64,000 nt of DNA from Massospora cicadina (GCA_022478985.1 JAKSZP010018516.1:1-64000); one strand, 5' to 3'. Shown: positions 46,831 to 58,961, counted from the stretch's first letter. A program made the numbers and translations. The notes: generated by a model not told the origin, from the sequence alone.

Positions 46831-47960
46831 CAATACATCCCAGAAGAATGGAGACTGTATAAATGGATTGGAGACTCTATGGTGAACTTCCCACGAACCC
46901 TTGCACGGCCTAGCAATATCATGAGCGCCCATAAGGCAGTCAGATATGGTGGCGTGCGCAAGACGTTAGAATTATTGTGCCCTAGGTATTATTGGGAGAT
47001 CATGAACTTCAACATGCTTAAAACCATTCCTGCTGCCACCAGTGCCAAGTGGAAAAGCCATTCCACCAGAAGACTTCATACTGGTTAGTGAAACCACATT
47101 TTGCTTGGCATACTTTTTCCCTTGATGTCGTTGGCCCTCTGCCTTCAGATGCTAACCAGTTCAAATACATTATGGTGACAATCGACCACTTGACCATGTG
47201 GGTAGAAGCATGGGCGATTAATAATTTAGGGGCAGTCAGTAGCCAAGTTCATCATGGAATGTATTATCCAGTGGCACGGCTGCCCTCAGTTCCTTCTTAT
47301 CAATAACAGAACCAACTTCACTTCCCACATACTTCCAAAGCTAAATAACAATGGCTTTCCGTGGGGTTTTAAAGCATCCATATCACCTTAAGTCTAATGG
47401 GATGGTTGATCTCGTTAATGGGACTTTAGTGAACAGATTCCATAAACTGGTAGCAGATCGACCTTCAGATTTGAGTTCCATCCTTTTCACCACAGTTTTC
47501 GCTGATAACATCAGCTACCATTCCATTACGGGAAAGAGCCCTTTCAACTACTATATTGATGACACCCTGCTCTTCCAGCTCTGTCTATGTCTGCATAGAA
47601 GACACGCGCGGAATGGATCTTTAACATTATTTGACTAACCTAGCTGACATGTTACTCAAGCTGCAAACTGAAGCATACTTGTTCAGCTTAGCCAAAAAGG
47701 TAAGAATCAGGTGGCTGATCAGGTACGGCGTATTGGGCTAGTGCAATTAAAAGATGTGATATGGTTCTATTCCAGAACCAACACAAGTTCAGGTGAAAAC
47801 TCAAAGTGGCCAGAATCTGGATTGGTTAAGTGAAGTAATTGAGAAAACAGGTGTTGATGCCTATACTATCAAGGACCCCTCGAGTGGTTGGGTCATTAAC
47901 CAAGTGCATGCAAAGTTTCTTGTGGAATATAAACAATAAGAGATTTATTGTCCAGTCAAG
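46819..47960 (+). pseudogene. Integrase of gypsy D
   Basis: The HHCC region is at 46930-47060 (HKAVRYGGVRKTLELL, then a shifted CSATC-like part). The core has FSLDVVGPLPSDANQFKYIM then VTIDHLTMWVEAW (47115-47210), a shifted GCPQFLLINNRTNFTSHILP (47270-47340) and a YHLKSNGMVDLVNGTLVNRF stretch (47380-47450). Frames differ between blocks. After it come remnants ending at the polypurine tract; I see no chromodomain. Confidence 0.82.
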
Positions 47961-47967
47961 GGGGTGA

Positions 47968-48544
47968 TGTCAAAATTTTGATATGATTGGACAATAATTC
48001 TAAGTAGTTATGGCGGAATGGGCAAGATAGTCAATCATAGTAGTATAAAATATTGATGCGATCATCTTGACATAAGGCAATAGGGCGATACCAAGCTGCA
48101 AACAAATATTAAGTGGATCGCCTCTAAATTAGGCGATTATGCAATGATGATTTATAATGAATAGTTAGTAGATTGCCTCTACTTAAGGTGATCGTGAATT
48201 TAATAAAAAAATATACTCTGTCAAAACCAATGAGAATATGGCAGAAATGGATAGTCTTTGCAAAAGGTTTGGTATCAACTGAATTCACTGATATATAAGC
48301 GAGATGAAAAAATTGAAGGAGGAGGATTGTTAATAGAGGAGGAAGATTGGAACAGCAAGTATCCACCGGAAAATATTATAATAAAATAAAGAAGTGTCTT
48401 AGGGGCAATCGCTCTATATTTATATATATATTTAAGTGTGTTCTGAGGTCGCAATCTTCATATTGTCATACTATTGCTCTGTGGGTTTGACCCTGTGAAA
48501 AACCCTTCTGGCGTATAGCCAAAATATTGCCAAAAACTATAGCA
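47968..48544 (+). repeat. 3' LTR of gypsy D
   Basis: 577 bp, TGTCAAAATT to CTATAGCA, preceded by CAAGGGGGTGA. It aligns with the solo LTR at 16300-16868 and with the three blocks of the 5' LTR. A TATATAAGC box stands at about 48291. Confidence 0.88.
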
Positions 48545-48549
48545 ATGTG

Positions 48550-50045
48550 TTAGCGGGTTTGAGGATGTTTGGGATTAAAAAGAGAGACCTTGCCACATTG
48601 ATGTAAGTGCAGCTCTCAGCAAACGCAAATTCCTCAAATTTATATTTGATTTATTAATAAACTCCTGGGGGAAGTTAGAATGGGAAGATCCTCACAAAGG
48701 AGTTCCATCGTCCCATGGAGATTCTGGCAAAGGAGTTAGTTGGCTGGGGCATCAACCGCTTTATTAGCCATTTTATTTATAGTTTATAAAAATGGAAAGC
48801 TGTTTAAGAACAAAAACGGTGGCAGGGAGTCAAATTGGGGGATTCTTATGAAATTTCTCCCAAAAAATCAGGCTTATGTTCCAAAAGCCTGATCTGCATC
48901 ATCAAACCACTTGAGAGCTCAAAAAAATTTGTTTGGATAGAACTGGCCAGAAAGGAGTTGGAGGTGTGGCGGGAACTGATTGGTGGTGCACTTTCAATCA
49001 TGGCAAATCATTTGAAACATGAGCAGCAACCTTCTAAGCTAATTTTTTAAATGCACTCTAATTAGTTAGCGCTCTGTGACCAGTGCTGTATTAGTTGCGG
49101 CAGGGAGAAGAAGTATTGAGCCCCATCTAAAACATTTCATCTAGTCAGCAGCTAGACTGATGTCAGAAGGAGGATCAGCGGAAGCAGCTGCAGCAAAAAC
49201 CTTTGTTCACTTGCTCTTTGAATGATCAAGTTTGAAGAACAAAGGACAGATGGCGTGGCTAAATTTGATGCACGCTCAGAAGAGATGATCAGGGGTGGTC
49301 TGATAATGGTGCAGGGGAGAATTGTGAGGTAGGTGTTACAGTGAAAAGAGCGGATTGTCACAAAAGCGCAAGTCCTTGATAAATGATCTTCGCCATTTTA
49401 TCCCCAAATTACAACAGACTCAGCGTCATAAGTAGCCAAACCATCTGTGATATTATGGTGAGGGCTTTTGGGGTAAGAGATTGAAGGGCAACTTGACAAA
49501 TGAATTACAAGAGTTGCTTCATCTGGGAGCTTTTTGTGAGTGGTGGCATTGGGTTTTTTATAGATAAAAAGCTTAGCTGCTGCCATTGTATGGGCTTCAT
49601 AAGTAAAGCCAGGTCAAATTAACCTTGAGGGGTAAAATCAAAAAAAATTTTGGGCTTATACACCGCTGTGGCCATATTGTTGATGGCCATACTAATGTAA
49701 GTGGAGAGGTTCCCATATTTGACCTGAAGGGCAAAATGCCGGTTGCTCCAAGAGAACACTAGGGGGCTACAGAACAACGCCTGTAAGCTTGAGAGGTGTT
49801 GGGCCACTTCTTAAGGTGGGATATAACGCACAGTAGTGTTGGGAGGGCTAGTATAGACAGCCTGGGCGCTTTTTGGCAGTGGCCAGATATTCCAAAGGGC
49901 GACTCACTACCACCCCACGCTGGGGCAGCGGCTTCAGATGCACTGACATCATTTACCAACAGCTCAAATTCAATGGCTGTTTTTTTAATATTTAAAACTA
50001 AGATTTAACTTTCATTATAGTTACCAAAGTGAAAGAAAGATCCTA
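48550..50045 (-). pseudogene. ORF1-like remnants of HAL copy 4
   Basis: The minus strand at 49759-49959 reads VNDVSASEAAAPAWGGSESP, like the SSPPPAAPRWGS start of HAL copy 2. At 49619-49807 it reads AQHLSSLQALFCSPLVFSWS then KYGNLSTYISMAINNMATAV and FFDFTPQG, colinear with the copy 1 protein. Smaller fragments continue to about 48600. Gypsy D interrupts the element at 48544. Confidence 0.68.
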
Positions 50046-50065
50046 TATCTTTGGTTACTATACTC

Positions 50066-52400
50066 CTAAAGTGTGTATGAAAAGTTTTTGTCATAGGATA
50101 TATGGTCTTTTGAAGTAATTAGTCACTAAAATTTCGTATTTTTTATATGTAATGGGTACTAAAAATAATTGATATGAAAGCTATTATCTAGAAGCTTGGT
50201 TTGAGCTTTTATTATAGTTAACTTTAGTAAGTGGTAAAAAGGTTTATAGGTATTGTAAATATATTATATATCAAAAAATTTATTATGTAATGACTAATTA
50301 CTTTAGGTAAAAGTTAATAAATGGAGATTAAATATTTTGAAGCATTGATTATGAATTTAAACTGGCATTAACGAAAATCTGTAATTAACTAAGATTAATA
50401 GATAGTAAAAGGTATACAGATTTAGTTTAGCTGTCATATATTGGCTAATTAAAAAAACTGTGCTTCCATTATGGGTGATTTATGCCTAGTGGAAGTCCTT
50501 GTAATCCAAGGGTATAGCTCTTTAAATATCCTAAAGAGTGGATTCTTAATGTTGTAACTTGATCTGAACAACCACCGAAATAGAAAATTATATACTTAAA
50601 TCTTATTTAACTAAAAATTAGATTGAGAATTATGTTTACTATGTCCTTTTTGCTGTTTTTTATCTGTGTAATAGATTACTCTTAACTTTATTGATATTCA
50701 TTACTGGAAGAACTTATAACATAGTTAAATTGGAGACCATCACCAATGGAAGTAATAAACAATCTCCAATCAATCTCTTGCTACCTCTCTGGCATTAAAC
50801 TCAAAAATGATTAATTTACATTAGTTTACCTTGGCTCTTCAGCCTTGTAAAGCAAAGCATTTTTTAATTATGATTCACTCACCTCCACGTTAGTGTAAAT
50901 CATTAATACTAGATTTATATCTATCATTCTTTTGCTAATTTTCAGCATTTCATCCCTACTAGGTCAATTACCAAAAAGATGTAAATCACCAAGGTTTAAG
51001 TCATTAGAATCCTTGCTTTCTGGAACATTTTTAAAATTAAGACATAATTTAATTGGGACCATCTAGTACTAAAAAAAGACATAATTTATAGTGTTGTTAA
51101 GTTACCAGATATTTGCACCAATTGGGGTAACTGGGATTATAGAAAACATATAATGATAGAATTTTGACTAACAAGGGATGATTTTGTATCCAAGTATCCA
51201 ATTTTATGCTACAGAAGGGCCCCAGGCATAAATAATTTCCTTAAAGTCACTGTTAAAATTAAAAGACTACAGTTTGCTTCCCCTATAAATTGAATTAACA
51301 TTACAAGTTATCATTAGAATGTCTTGTTTTTTACTAAGGGTAACTGTTCTCATCCAGATCACTTTATATTTTAGTGTAACATACATGTGAATTTAAATTT
51401 AACACGCAGTATTGTCAATCACAACATACTGGTGCCTACTACAAAGGGCACATAATCTATCCCATATCAACAATAATTCAATGAGTTACAGTGAGAATAT
51501 ATTGTCTTCTAATACTAATTGACCTATGGATACTGAAGTGGCCAACTCCACAGCCTAGCACAAATATGTTAAAACCGCTCTGTCACCTTAGTGAATAAAT
51601 AAACAGCCTCAAGGCTGATTCATCAAAAATCTGTTAACTCACAAATGTTGAGTTTCCACTATAGAAAACACTACAAATACCCCTAAACGCCGCTTAGATG
51701 CCCCAGCAAAATTTGGACAGAGTAATCATTTCCATCACATATCATGACAAGGAGATCAATTCTCTTCATACCTTAATCCACTTCCAAGGAAAAGAGATAT
51801 ATAAAAATAAAATTTAAATTTCATATTGAAAACCAGAAACAGAAGCTGGTTGAGCATAAGTTTAAGGCGGAGCACCACTATTTTTAATTTGTAGATTTAA
51901 CTCTGCCAGGTTAATGAGAATAATTGTTAGGAGAAATGATGACGCTTATTTTGAGTTGATGCCTAAACCAAAGTAGCGTTTGCATTTCCATTACCTACAC
52001 CTTTTACCAATACTCTAACTTTTGGTATTTCCAGAACCACCAATATTATAATATCCCAGATGTTATTTATTTTGCCATTAATCTTTATTGCAAACTCCTG
52101 ATCTTTTGGAGCACTCTGCTAGTGTTATGCAGGATACCTTCACTCATAATACTCCAGAGACCTAAAACATTTTGTTTCCATTCCTCATCCAGACAACCCG
52201 GAGGTTCAATTAAACCAATGCAGTCTTTTTGGACTTGTAAAATTAGATTTTGATATTCTGTTAATCTAAATAAACTACCCAAAATTGACAGTTTTTAAGT
52301 TTACACAGCTATAACGCCTTGTTTGAATAATTATCAAAGACATCCCTGGATCTGCTAATCGGGCAACTATCAAGAATTTTCTTATCTTTAAAAACCAGGC
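50066..52400. other. AT-rich region without recognisable gene
   Basis: No coding frame that I can support. A minus-strand frame at 52085-52282 (65 codons) matches nothing I know. It contains one micro-insertion near 51060. Confidence 0.55.
51036..51088 (+). mobile_element. Micro-insertion of about 21 bp with about 16-bp TSD
   Basis: AAGACATAATTTA occurs on both sides (ending 51051 and 51088; 13 exact, 14 of 16 if extended). Between them stands TTGGG, ACCATCTAGTACT and an A-run, in the plus orientation. The non-A part matches the copy at 38279-38300 exactly. The left border is blurred by the A-run. Confidence 0.85.
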
Positions 52401-53394
52401 TTGAGCATTCCAATGCTTGTGAAGTCAGCCTGAAATAAAATAGTGAAATAAACTCTTTGTTTAGGAGTTTGGCAGATAAAAACATATAATGACACAGAAA
52501 TCATTGTTTCTGATTTTTCCACTAACAATGTTGAGGATGTTATAGCCTTTGCTATTCATTTTTACCTTGAGGTTCAAGTGCTATCTGGAGAAAAGGCACT
52601 ATACAACTATGACGCCCAGATTGCTCTTTGACATGCCTTCAAGCTGTACAAAGAGTAATATGGTATTGTTGCCAGAGCTAAATGAATAGCATACCATTAC
52701 TTAATAGTCAACTACCTCTTCCAAAAAGCTTTAATTTTTGAGGCGGTAATCCTGTGACCTGGAGCCTTGTGCGATTATCAATAGAACCAGTTTATAAATC
52801 TAATATTTTAACTAGTCTTATAAGCTTTGATCCAAAAAATCAGATGCAATTTACCTATCTAGTTTTATCTGCAAATAGAGAGGCACTGTGCTAGTCACTG
52901 TCCTGTTATAAATGCTAAACCCAAGTTACATGTTTTGTACAAAGAGACTGATGAGGATCTTGGAAAAGTCAAGGTGGAATGGAAAATAAACATTTACTTC
53001 CACCAGCTATTGTAAAAATTTAAAAATGACAAAACTGACTATTTTAAACCAAATCTGATTTAAAAAAAGGAAACGATGATACTTTGCCATTAGTTTCCCT
53101 TCAGTAATCACTAAGGATTTGAAAGAGTAACCATTATGTTGCCTTCATTATGTGACACTATACCAGAAGATAAGTTAGTTAAAGACTTACATTTAGCAAT
53201 TGGAACAACAAGAGCTTTTAATCACCTCTGTTGATACCCCTAAGTTGATTGGGGTTCAAGTGGATGCACCAGTTAGAGCGTTGATGGAATCACGTCCTCA
53301 ATTATATAAAAATTACAGTCATATCTAAATCAAGCTGAAAATCTCAGTGTCAACATAATAAACTCCTATGATGCTTATTATTCAGAGTGAACTT

Positions 53395-53600
53395 CCTATA
53401 TATTACAGTAAATAAGCTCAAGGTAAGATCTATCATGGATAATGGGGATCCAATTAATATTGTTTCTCTAAATTGGTAAAAACTTGCCTTGCTCCCAATT
53501 TGACTATCACAAACTACTTGGATTGCAGGTCTGATGTTAATACATCTTAAAGAGCTTCATTGTATAGCTGGTGCATTTTAGCTCACTAGTGGTATCAGCT
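53395..53600 (+). pseudogene. Aspartic protease remnant of gypsy G
   Basis: The plus strand reads VRSIMDNGDPINIVSLNW, aligned with VCSIIDTGALVNIVFTKL in element D. The catalytic triplet reads DNG where DTG is expected. The surrounding frames are broken. Confidence 0.6.
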
Positions 53601-54479
53601 CTGGCCATAATTTTACCTAATTATACTAACAACTTTCTATATTGATACCACTATTATAAGTACTTAAGGATCTAGGCTGATTTTGAGAAAATACGTAGGA
53701 AATAGTGGGGAAAACTCTTCCACTTTGTTATGATTGGAAGGACAACGTCCTCACTCGCCAGAGAAGACATTTTATATTCTTGCCTATATGGATGGCAAAG
53801 TGCTTCTGAGTTATCAAAAGGTCTTTACCTTAACCAAATGCTTGATTAACCAAATTTTAGAATCAAAGGTCATTACCCTCAAAAATCATAACAAAAATAT
53901 AGTAGGCCACCAGTTTATAGTAAATATGAAATTAATTTTAAAAATTCACCAAGGGCTATGCAGTGAGATTTTTTTGCAACATCTTGTCAATCAGATAAGG
54001 CATTGGGCGCCGCGCCTGGGTTTATTATTCCCAATCTTGGTGTAATCCAAGTTTTATTAGCTAATTTATATCAGGAACTTATTCATATTAAGCGATATCA
54101 AATCGTTCTTTGTTCATATCTTGACTTTAAAGAAATTTAAAGCAACCAAGAGTTTAGCAATCCTAATGAACTTAGGCTTAAAGCAAAGCATGCCAATCAG
54201 TTTGCCTACTGATTCCTTGTTAACACTTTTCTGGTCTAAACAAAGAAAAAGACTTGCGCTGATTCTTTTTGAGAACATAGAACTATTTTGCATTAAACTA
54301 CTACAATTTGGGGTGTGCACAGGATGTGCTACACCAGGTTAACACTAAGAATTATTTGCTCATATGCCTACGCCCTAATAGGTGACTAAAAGTGAGGATG
54401 CTGATTTATAAAAAGGAAATTGGACTGATTGTACAACATGGAATGCTAGTGTTCTCTAAGAGTTCTTAGGACACTAAAT

Positions 54480-55115
54480 GCTAGTAATTAAACAGACGGT
54501 TCAGATTACATGGAAATTTACTTTAAGAAACTAAATATTATAAACATGAAGGACTCCTAATAATTGCCGCTTTTTGAAAATGCTCTGAACCAATTGGTGA
54601 TGCACAATATTTTTTGGCCATAAATATAAATTTAGGGATATTGGAAGATCAAATTGGCAAAGTCTGAAAAGGAAAAGTGTGCAATGATTGTAGCTCAGGG
54701 ACTTTATCACCTCGCTTGCATGCTTCAAGGATTGTGCAGCGCCCATGACCTTCCAATGGGCCACAGATGATATTTGGTGATTTAAAAACACCTTCATGTT
54801 AGTTTATCAGGATGATATTTTTTATTTCATAACGTTAATTAGCGTTTGACAAACTTGGATGAAGTCTTTTGCTGCATTGCCAAGGCTGACCTTAAAATCA
54901 AGCTTTGAAAATTCAACTTCTTCTGAGAACAATTAGTATATCTGGGGTTTATTACTGTTAAGAAGGTCTTATGGTACCATTTGGAGAAAGATTTAAGCGG
55001 TCAAGAAAATGATTAAGCTGACAAGCAAGCAAGACGTCCAGGTATTCCTCAGAATGATCAATTACTATTGCCAATTTTCAAGGATTTTTGTTAATGCAAG
55101 TATTCTTTATTCCAC
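54480..55115 (+). pseudogene. Reverse transcriptase remnant of gypsy G
   Basis: Near 54675-54790 fragments across frames correspond to the GLYHxxxMxxGLCSAPxTFQ region and ILGDLK. VYQDDI stands at 54802-54819, with both aspartates kept but Gln in the second position. ADLKIKL, then EQLVYLGFITVKK (54880-54965) mark the thumb side. Many stops. Confidence 0.75.
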
Positions 55116-55149
55116 TTGTTCAAAGATGGAGTGTAATGTGACTGGACAA

Positions 55150-55700
55150 TGAATTGTCAGTTGCCCTTGATAAACTGAGGGTTTATTTGACCAAAGCTCC
55201 AATATTGAGGTATTCAAAATTTTGAACTTCTTTTATTATATAAATGGACTCACTCTCACTGCTGTAGGGACGGTGTTATCACAAACCAATAATTTGGGAA
55301 TCAAGACCCTAGTATCTTATTGTAGCTAAACTCTAGATGTTTGTGAACATAATTACTTGGTAACTGAGAAATAGTGTTTGGCGGCGATCTACGCATGTAA
55401 GCAATTCTAGTTTTATGTCCATGAGGTGCACTTCAAAGTAGTAACTGAACACGCCTCTCTTTGTCAGTTACAAAATATGTAAGAGCTGAAAAGGAGGCTA
55501 GCCCATTGAGCTTTATAGCTACAATCTTATGGATTTAGATAGCATGGCCTGGCATGAAACACAAAAACGCCAACTGTCTACCATGGCTGCACACTGTGGC
55601 ATTAACTGTGGATATGGCTAGTGATTTTTCAATAAAATGTTCAAACAGCAATATGGTAATGAAGCAGAGGAGGTTTAGCGCACTTTAAACAAGCTGAAAA
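55150..55700 (+). pseudogene. RNase H remnant of gypsy G
   Basis: The plus strand reads ALDKLRVYLTKAPILRYS (55165-55220), GTVLSQTNNLGIKTLVSY-like and HNYLV..EK.CLAAIYACKQ (55260-55415), then LKRRLAHWALQLQSYGF (55485-55540). These match the gypsy RNase H in order, with frame breaks between them. Confidence 0.75.
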
Positions 55701-55948
55701 ATAGTACAATCTTCAAAATCAGAAAACTTTATGATATTGAATGAGTAACAGTATTTAATATCAAGGCTAACAGAACAAACTGACCTGATTATTGTGGCAA
55801 ATAAGCTGAAAGGAGTTGGAAGTTCAAAAAGATGTTTAGCCTTTTAAACTACTGTACTATTTTGAAATCACTGCTTTTTTATTTTGCACAAAAGCCTCTT
55901 TCAGGATTCTCCCAATTCAAGGTATAAGATTTATCATGAGGAGAAGGT

Positions 55949-56532
55949 TGACACATGCTTTTGTGCGGGACTCAACCTTTAAGCTACTCTAATGGTACAT
56001 ATTTCCAGATTAAGGTTTGAGCTTGCATCATTAATTTAGGTTTTGAGTTTTTTAGTATTACCTATATACTGTAAATTTGGCAAATAATCATTTTAATATT
56101 ATTTGCATATAGTTCACCAAAATTAAAGGGCCACATTCACGTGACTCCATCACCTGTTGCCCAAAGCTCCCAATATCTTCATCAGCTGTTCATTCTGGAA
56201 GCTAGCAAGTTGTACCTCTAAACCTGGACCATTGGAAGAGCACTACCAAGGTTGCACTAATTTACTTATTCTAGGAAACTAATACCAGGAGATAAAGAAG
56301 CTCAGCTGACCTTCTAGGTGAAACACAATGAAGGAAAGGCCACGTGGGAATCAAGAATGACTGATGAATCACTCTTCTTAATTACAAAATAAATCATGAT
56401 TTCCTTTATACTTTCAACAGTACTATAAATAGTACTGTCTTATTTCTAGATAGAATACTTTTACATCAGAATATATCATTAATCTTATTTTAAATAAGTT
56501 TTTATCTCATTCTTTTGAACAAAATCTCGTCA
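55949..56532 (+). repeat. LTR F1
   Basis: Aligns with 59378-59766 plus 61199-61386. Shared blocks include GACTCCATCACCTGTTGCCC, CTGGAAGCTAGCAAGTTGTA and GAATGACTGATGAATCACTC. The likely start is TGACAC after a purine tract (GAGGAGAAGG), the likely end CTCGTCA. Borders are judged from the alignment and may be off by a few tens of bases. Confidence 0.75.
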
Positions 56533-58139
56533 AACTTGCACCTTATGATGCCCCTGTCCTCTTGGATGACCATGGTGCACTAAGCCACCTGAAGTCAGCC
56601 ACTATGTCATGCTCCCCAGCGTTAGCACCTGCAAGAGCATCTGATGGAGTTAAAACATCTTGTGCTCACTACAAGGGCGCTTCCAAAACGCACCCTGAGG
56701 AGATACCCTCAACTTTGGGTTAAAAGGATGAATCTACCGTGAGCACTCCAAACCTGATTATCTGACCTACCTCCTCTGGAATAGCCAGGACACAGTTCTA
56801 CAGGGACCAATTTTCCAAATAAATCCTTTAGTTATGATCCACAAGACTTGGTGAACTTCAGAACTCCCAACCAGATAAAGTCTTTCCTTGACCTGTTACA
56901 AACACCTAGAGGAACTAAAAAATGTTAAATTTTAAAATATGCCAGATAAAAATATAAACAAATTCATGAAGGCAAACTTTTATTTATAAGGATTAAGCAT
57001 CACGTTTCAAGAAGATGTGGGATGATAGGAAAGACGTATCTTTTACAAAATATCACTGAAAAAATAGTTATTGGACGCTATAACCTGTCTTTTCTGATAA
57101 AAAAATTTTGTTAAGAATTATTTTTGCTTTGAACAAGAGAAAAAAGCAATTGGCCAAGCTAAAGCTCATCCATTAGTTGAAGAGAGAAGATAAAACCAAT
57201 CAGAGTGCTCAATTTCTAATAAAAACAATTAATCTTAATGCTAAACTAATTTTTTATGTAATAAAAAGTTTAATTACATCTTTTTATGCATTTCCCACCC
57301 TGCTGCTCCAGAGCAGAAAGTTAATGAAGCTCATAGCTAGTTTGGGCCCAAAAGTGATGGCAACAAATTAAACTTAGCCAGCGAGCATCAACACACCAAA
57401 TTAATGTATTTTGGGACAATTCAAGAGCCAGTTTTCGAACTTAATGATGAGATTAAGCCTTGAGAGGCCCATGGAAGCTCCAAAAAAATTCTGGAAATTT
57501 TGAGAGCTAATTTCCCAACACAACAATGGGATTAAGCCTAGAGAGCCCCATGGAAGCCCCAAATACTACTAGCGCATAAAAATGCCAAAAGCGTGGACTG
57601 ACACTTTATTTACTTTATTGCATAAAGCGATGGCACCAAGCTATATCACTTGCTGATAAGTCTTTCACTATTAATTTATATAGCTCTCCTCTAAAATCGG
57701 CCCAATATTAGTGATTGAACTGATTGAGCTTACCTGGTTCCGCCCTCATCCTGGAATGGCACTGGTCCTGACTAACCTGAGCCCAAAAAATTAATTTGAG
57801 CGTCCTGAAATCTAAGGTCAAAAATTTAATTAATTTTGAAAGTTGAGATTTTACCTCAGAAAGGCAATCAGTTTTCCCAACCAGCAAGGCACCGCCCACA
57901 GACCATTCACTTAAACTGGGACTCGTTCTCATTGTTAAGAACAAGATTATGTTCCTGGATGAGCCTAAGCCATATGATGAACTGGTTAAAGGATCCTCTA
58001 GAATAAAGAGGTTTCTGATACAACAAACATTTTCCAGATTGAGTGCAACTGCCTGAAATCTAAGGCTGAAGAATTTATTGTTTTTGAAAGCCAAGAACTT
58101 ACCTCAAAATGGCAAAAAACCGTCGTCCCAACCAGCTAG

Positions 58140-58429
58140 GCATGTACTAAAAAGACCGCATGAAAATCCACTGGTGGCAAAGTACCCTATAAACAGCTCG
58201 CCACCAAGCCTGCTTGCAAGATTGCGCCTGCTGTCAAAGGTTTCAAGAAGACTCATCATTTCAGACCCTGAACAATTGCAATCACAAAATTGTTCAAGAT
58301 TACTAAACTAATCTCCAATTCCAGGCCTTAACTATTTCTGCCCTTAAGGAGTCTGCTGAAGCCTACATTGTTGGGTTTTTCAAGGATACCAAGAGGGCCT
58401 TCACCAAAATCAAGAAGGAGCTCTTGTGA
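58140..58429 (+). pseudogene. Histone H3 pseudogene
   Basis: The frame from 58140 is colinear with the canonical H3 N-terminus: KSTGGK, KQLATK, APA, KK and RP stand at their correct spacing. K4, K9, S10, K14, K18, K23, K27, K36 and K37 are all kept. Arg2 and Arg26 read Cys, Arg8 is TGA (58161-58163) and Gly44 is TGA (58269-58271). After about residue 62 some 19 residues of the histone fold (from LPFQRL on) are missing. The sequence resumes in a shifted frame at 58319 with FQALTISAL, SAEAYIVGFF and DT, matching FQSSAVMAL, AEAYLVGLF and DT. A KR..T..K-like end and a TGA at 58427 follow. It cannot encode a working histone. No intron is evident within the aligned part. The match extends over about 80 residues, so I consider it certain. 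Confidence 0.9.
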
Positions 58430-58914
58430 TGCAACCACAAGCAAGTCAAGATGAAGTTTTTTTAAAGAGCTGTCACAACAAGATGTTAAAGGCCAATACA
58501 GAAGTTTGTGAAACTGGAATTGAAAAGCCTCACAAATTATTTTGAGGTTGCCCTTGATACCCTTGCTGATATAGCTGAAAAGGCTTAAGAAAAGACTTAC
58601 CCTCTCAACGCCAAATCACCAATACTGAATTATAATTAGTTTTCAAAGAAACTTATCAAGTGCAACATGTCTCAGATGTTGCTAGCCCAATATTTCGCCA
58701 CCAAGCAGCTCATTACGCCAAACTCTAATGAAAGGTTGCCCAATGCCAGAAGTAATCTTAGTACCTGCGCCTTAAACACGCTGTTGTCAACAATTCCCAC
58801 TTAGCTTAAAATAACAATTATGCTGTCCTGACTCAGCCATTTTGACGATTTACTCTCGTGACTCCATCCTACCTTTATCAAGTTAACCCAAAGCAACTGC
58901 TTATCTCGCCATCA

Positions 58915-58961
58915 ATACAGAACCTCCATCATCTAGTACTAAAAAATACAGAACCTCCATC
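58915..58961 (+). mobile_element. Micro-insertion of 15 bp with perfect 16-bp TSD
   Basis: ATACAGAACCTCCATC occurs at 58915-58930 and 58946-58961. Between them stands ATCTAGTACT plus five A. It is the shortest copy of the family and lies in the interior between LTRs F1 and F2. Confidence 0.9.

Larger units (their letters stand above)
41129..48549 (+). mobile_element. Ty3/gypsy element D, with insertions in its 5' LTR
   Basis: LTRs at 41134-43017 (enlarged by two insertions) and 47968-48544 flank gag, protease, RT, RNase H and integrase on the plus strand. Termini are TGTTGAAATT...TAACA and TGTCAAAATT...TAGCA. The tract CAAGGGGGTGA just before 47968 is the likely polypurine tract. Flanking 5-mers (ATGCT on the left, ATGTG on the right) match only in part. 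The LTRs are strongly diverged and pol is dead, so the element is old; it lies inside HAL copy 4. No chromodomain is seen. Confidence 0.85.
40757..50065 (-). mobile_element. HAL-type LINE derivative, copy 4, with 20-bp TSD, split by gypsy D
   Basis: TATCTTTGGTTATTATACTC (40757-40776) and TATCTTTGGTTACTATACTC (50046-50065) match at 19 of 20. The minus strand between them starts at 50045 with ATCTTTCTTTCACTTTGG, like other HAL 5' ends, and ends at 40777 with CCCCAATAGTACTAA. Without gypsy D the element is about 1.85 kb. Its 3' part (40777-41050) aligns with the insertions at 5140-5381 and 42465-42737, so those are 5'-truncated copies of this subfamily. Confidence 0.75.
52400..55948 (+). mobile_element. 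Ty3/gypsy remnant G, integrase deleted
   Basis: The plus strand holds eroded gag-like sequence (52500-53300), protease, RT and RNase H, then only about 250 bp before the LTR at 55949. There is no room for an integrase, so that part has been deleted. An upstream LTR matching 55949-56532 was not found. The stretch before 55949 (GGTATAAG...ATGAGGAGAAGG) is repeated before the LTR at 59378, so 55949-56532 probably is G's 3' LTR. Confidence 0.7.
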
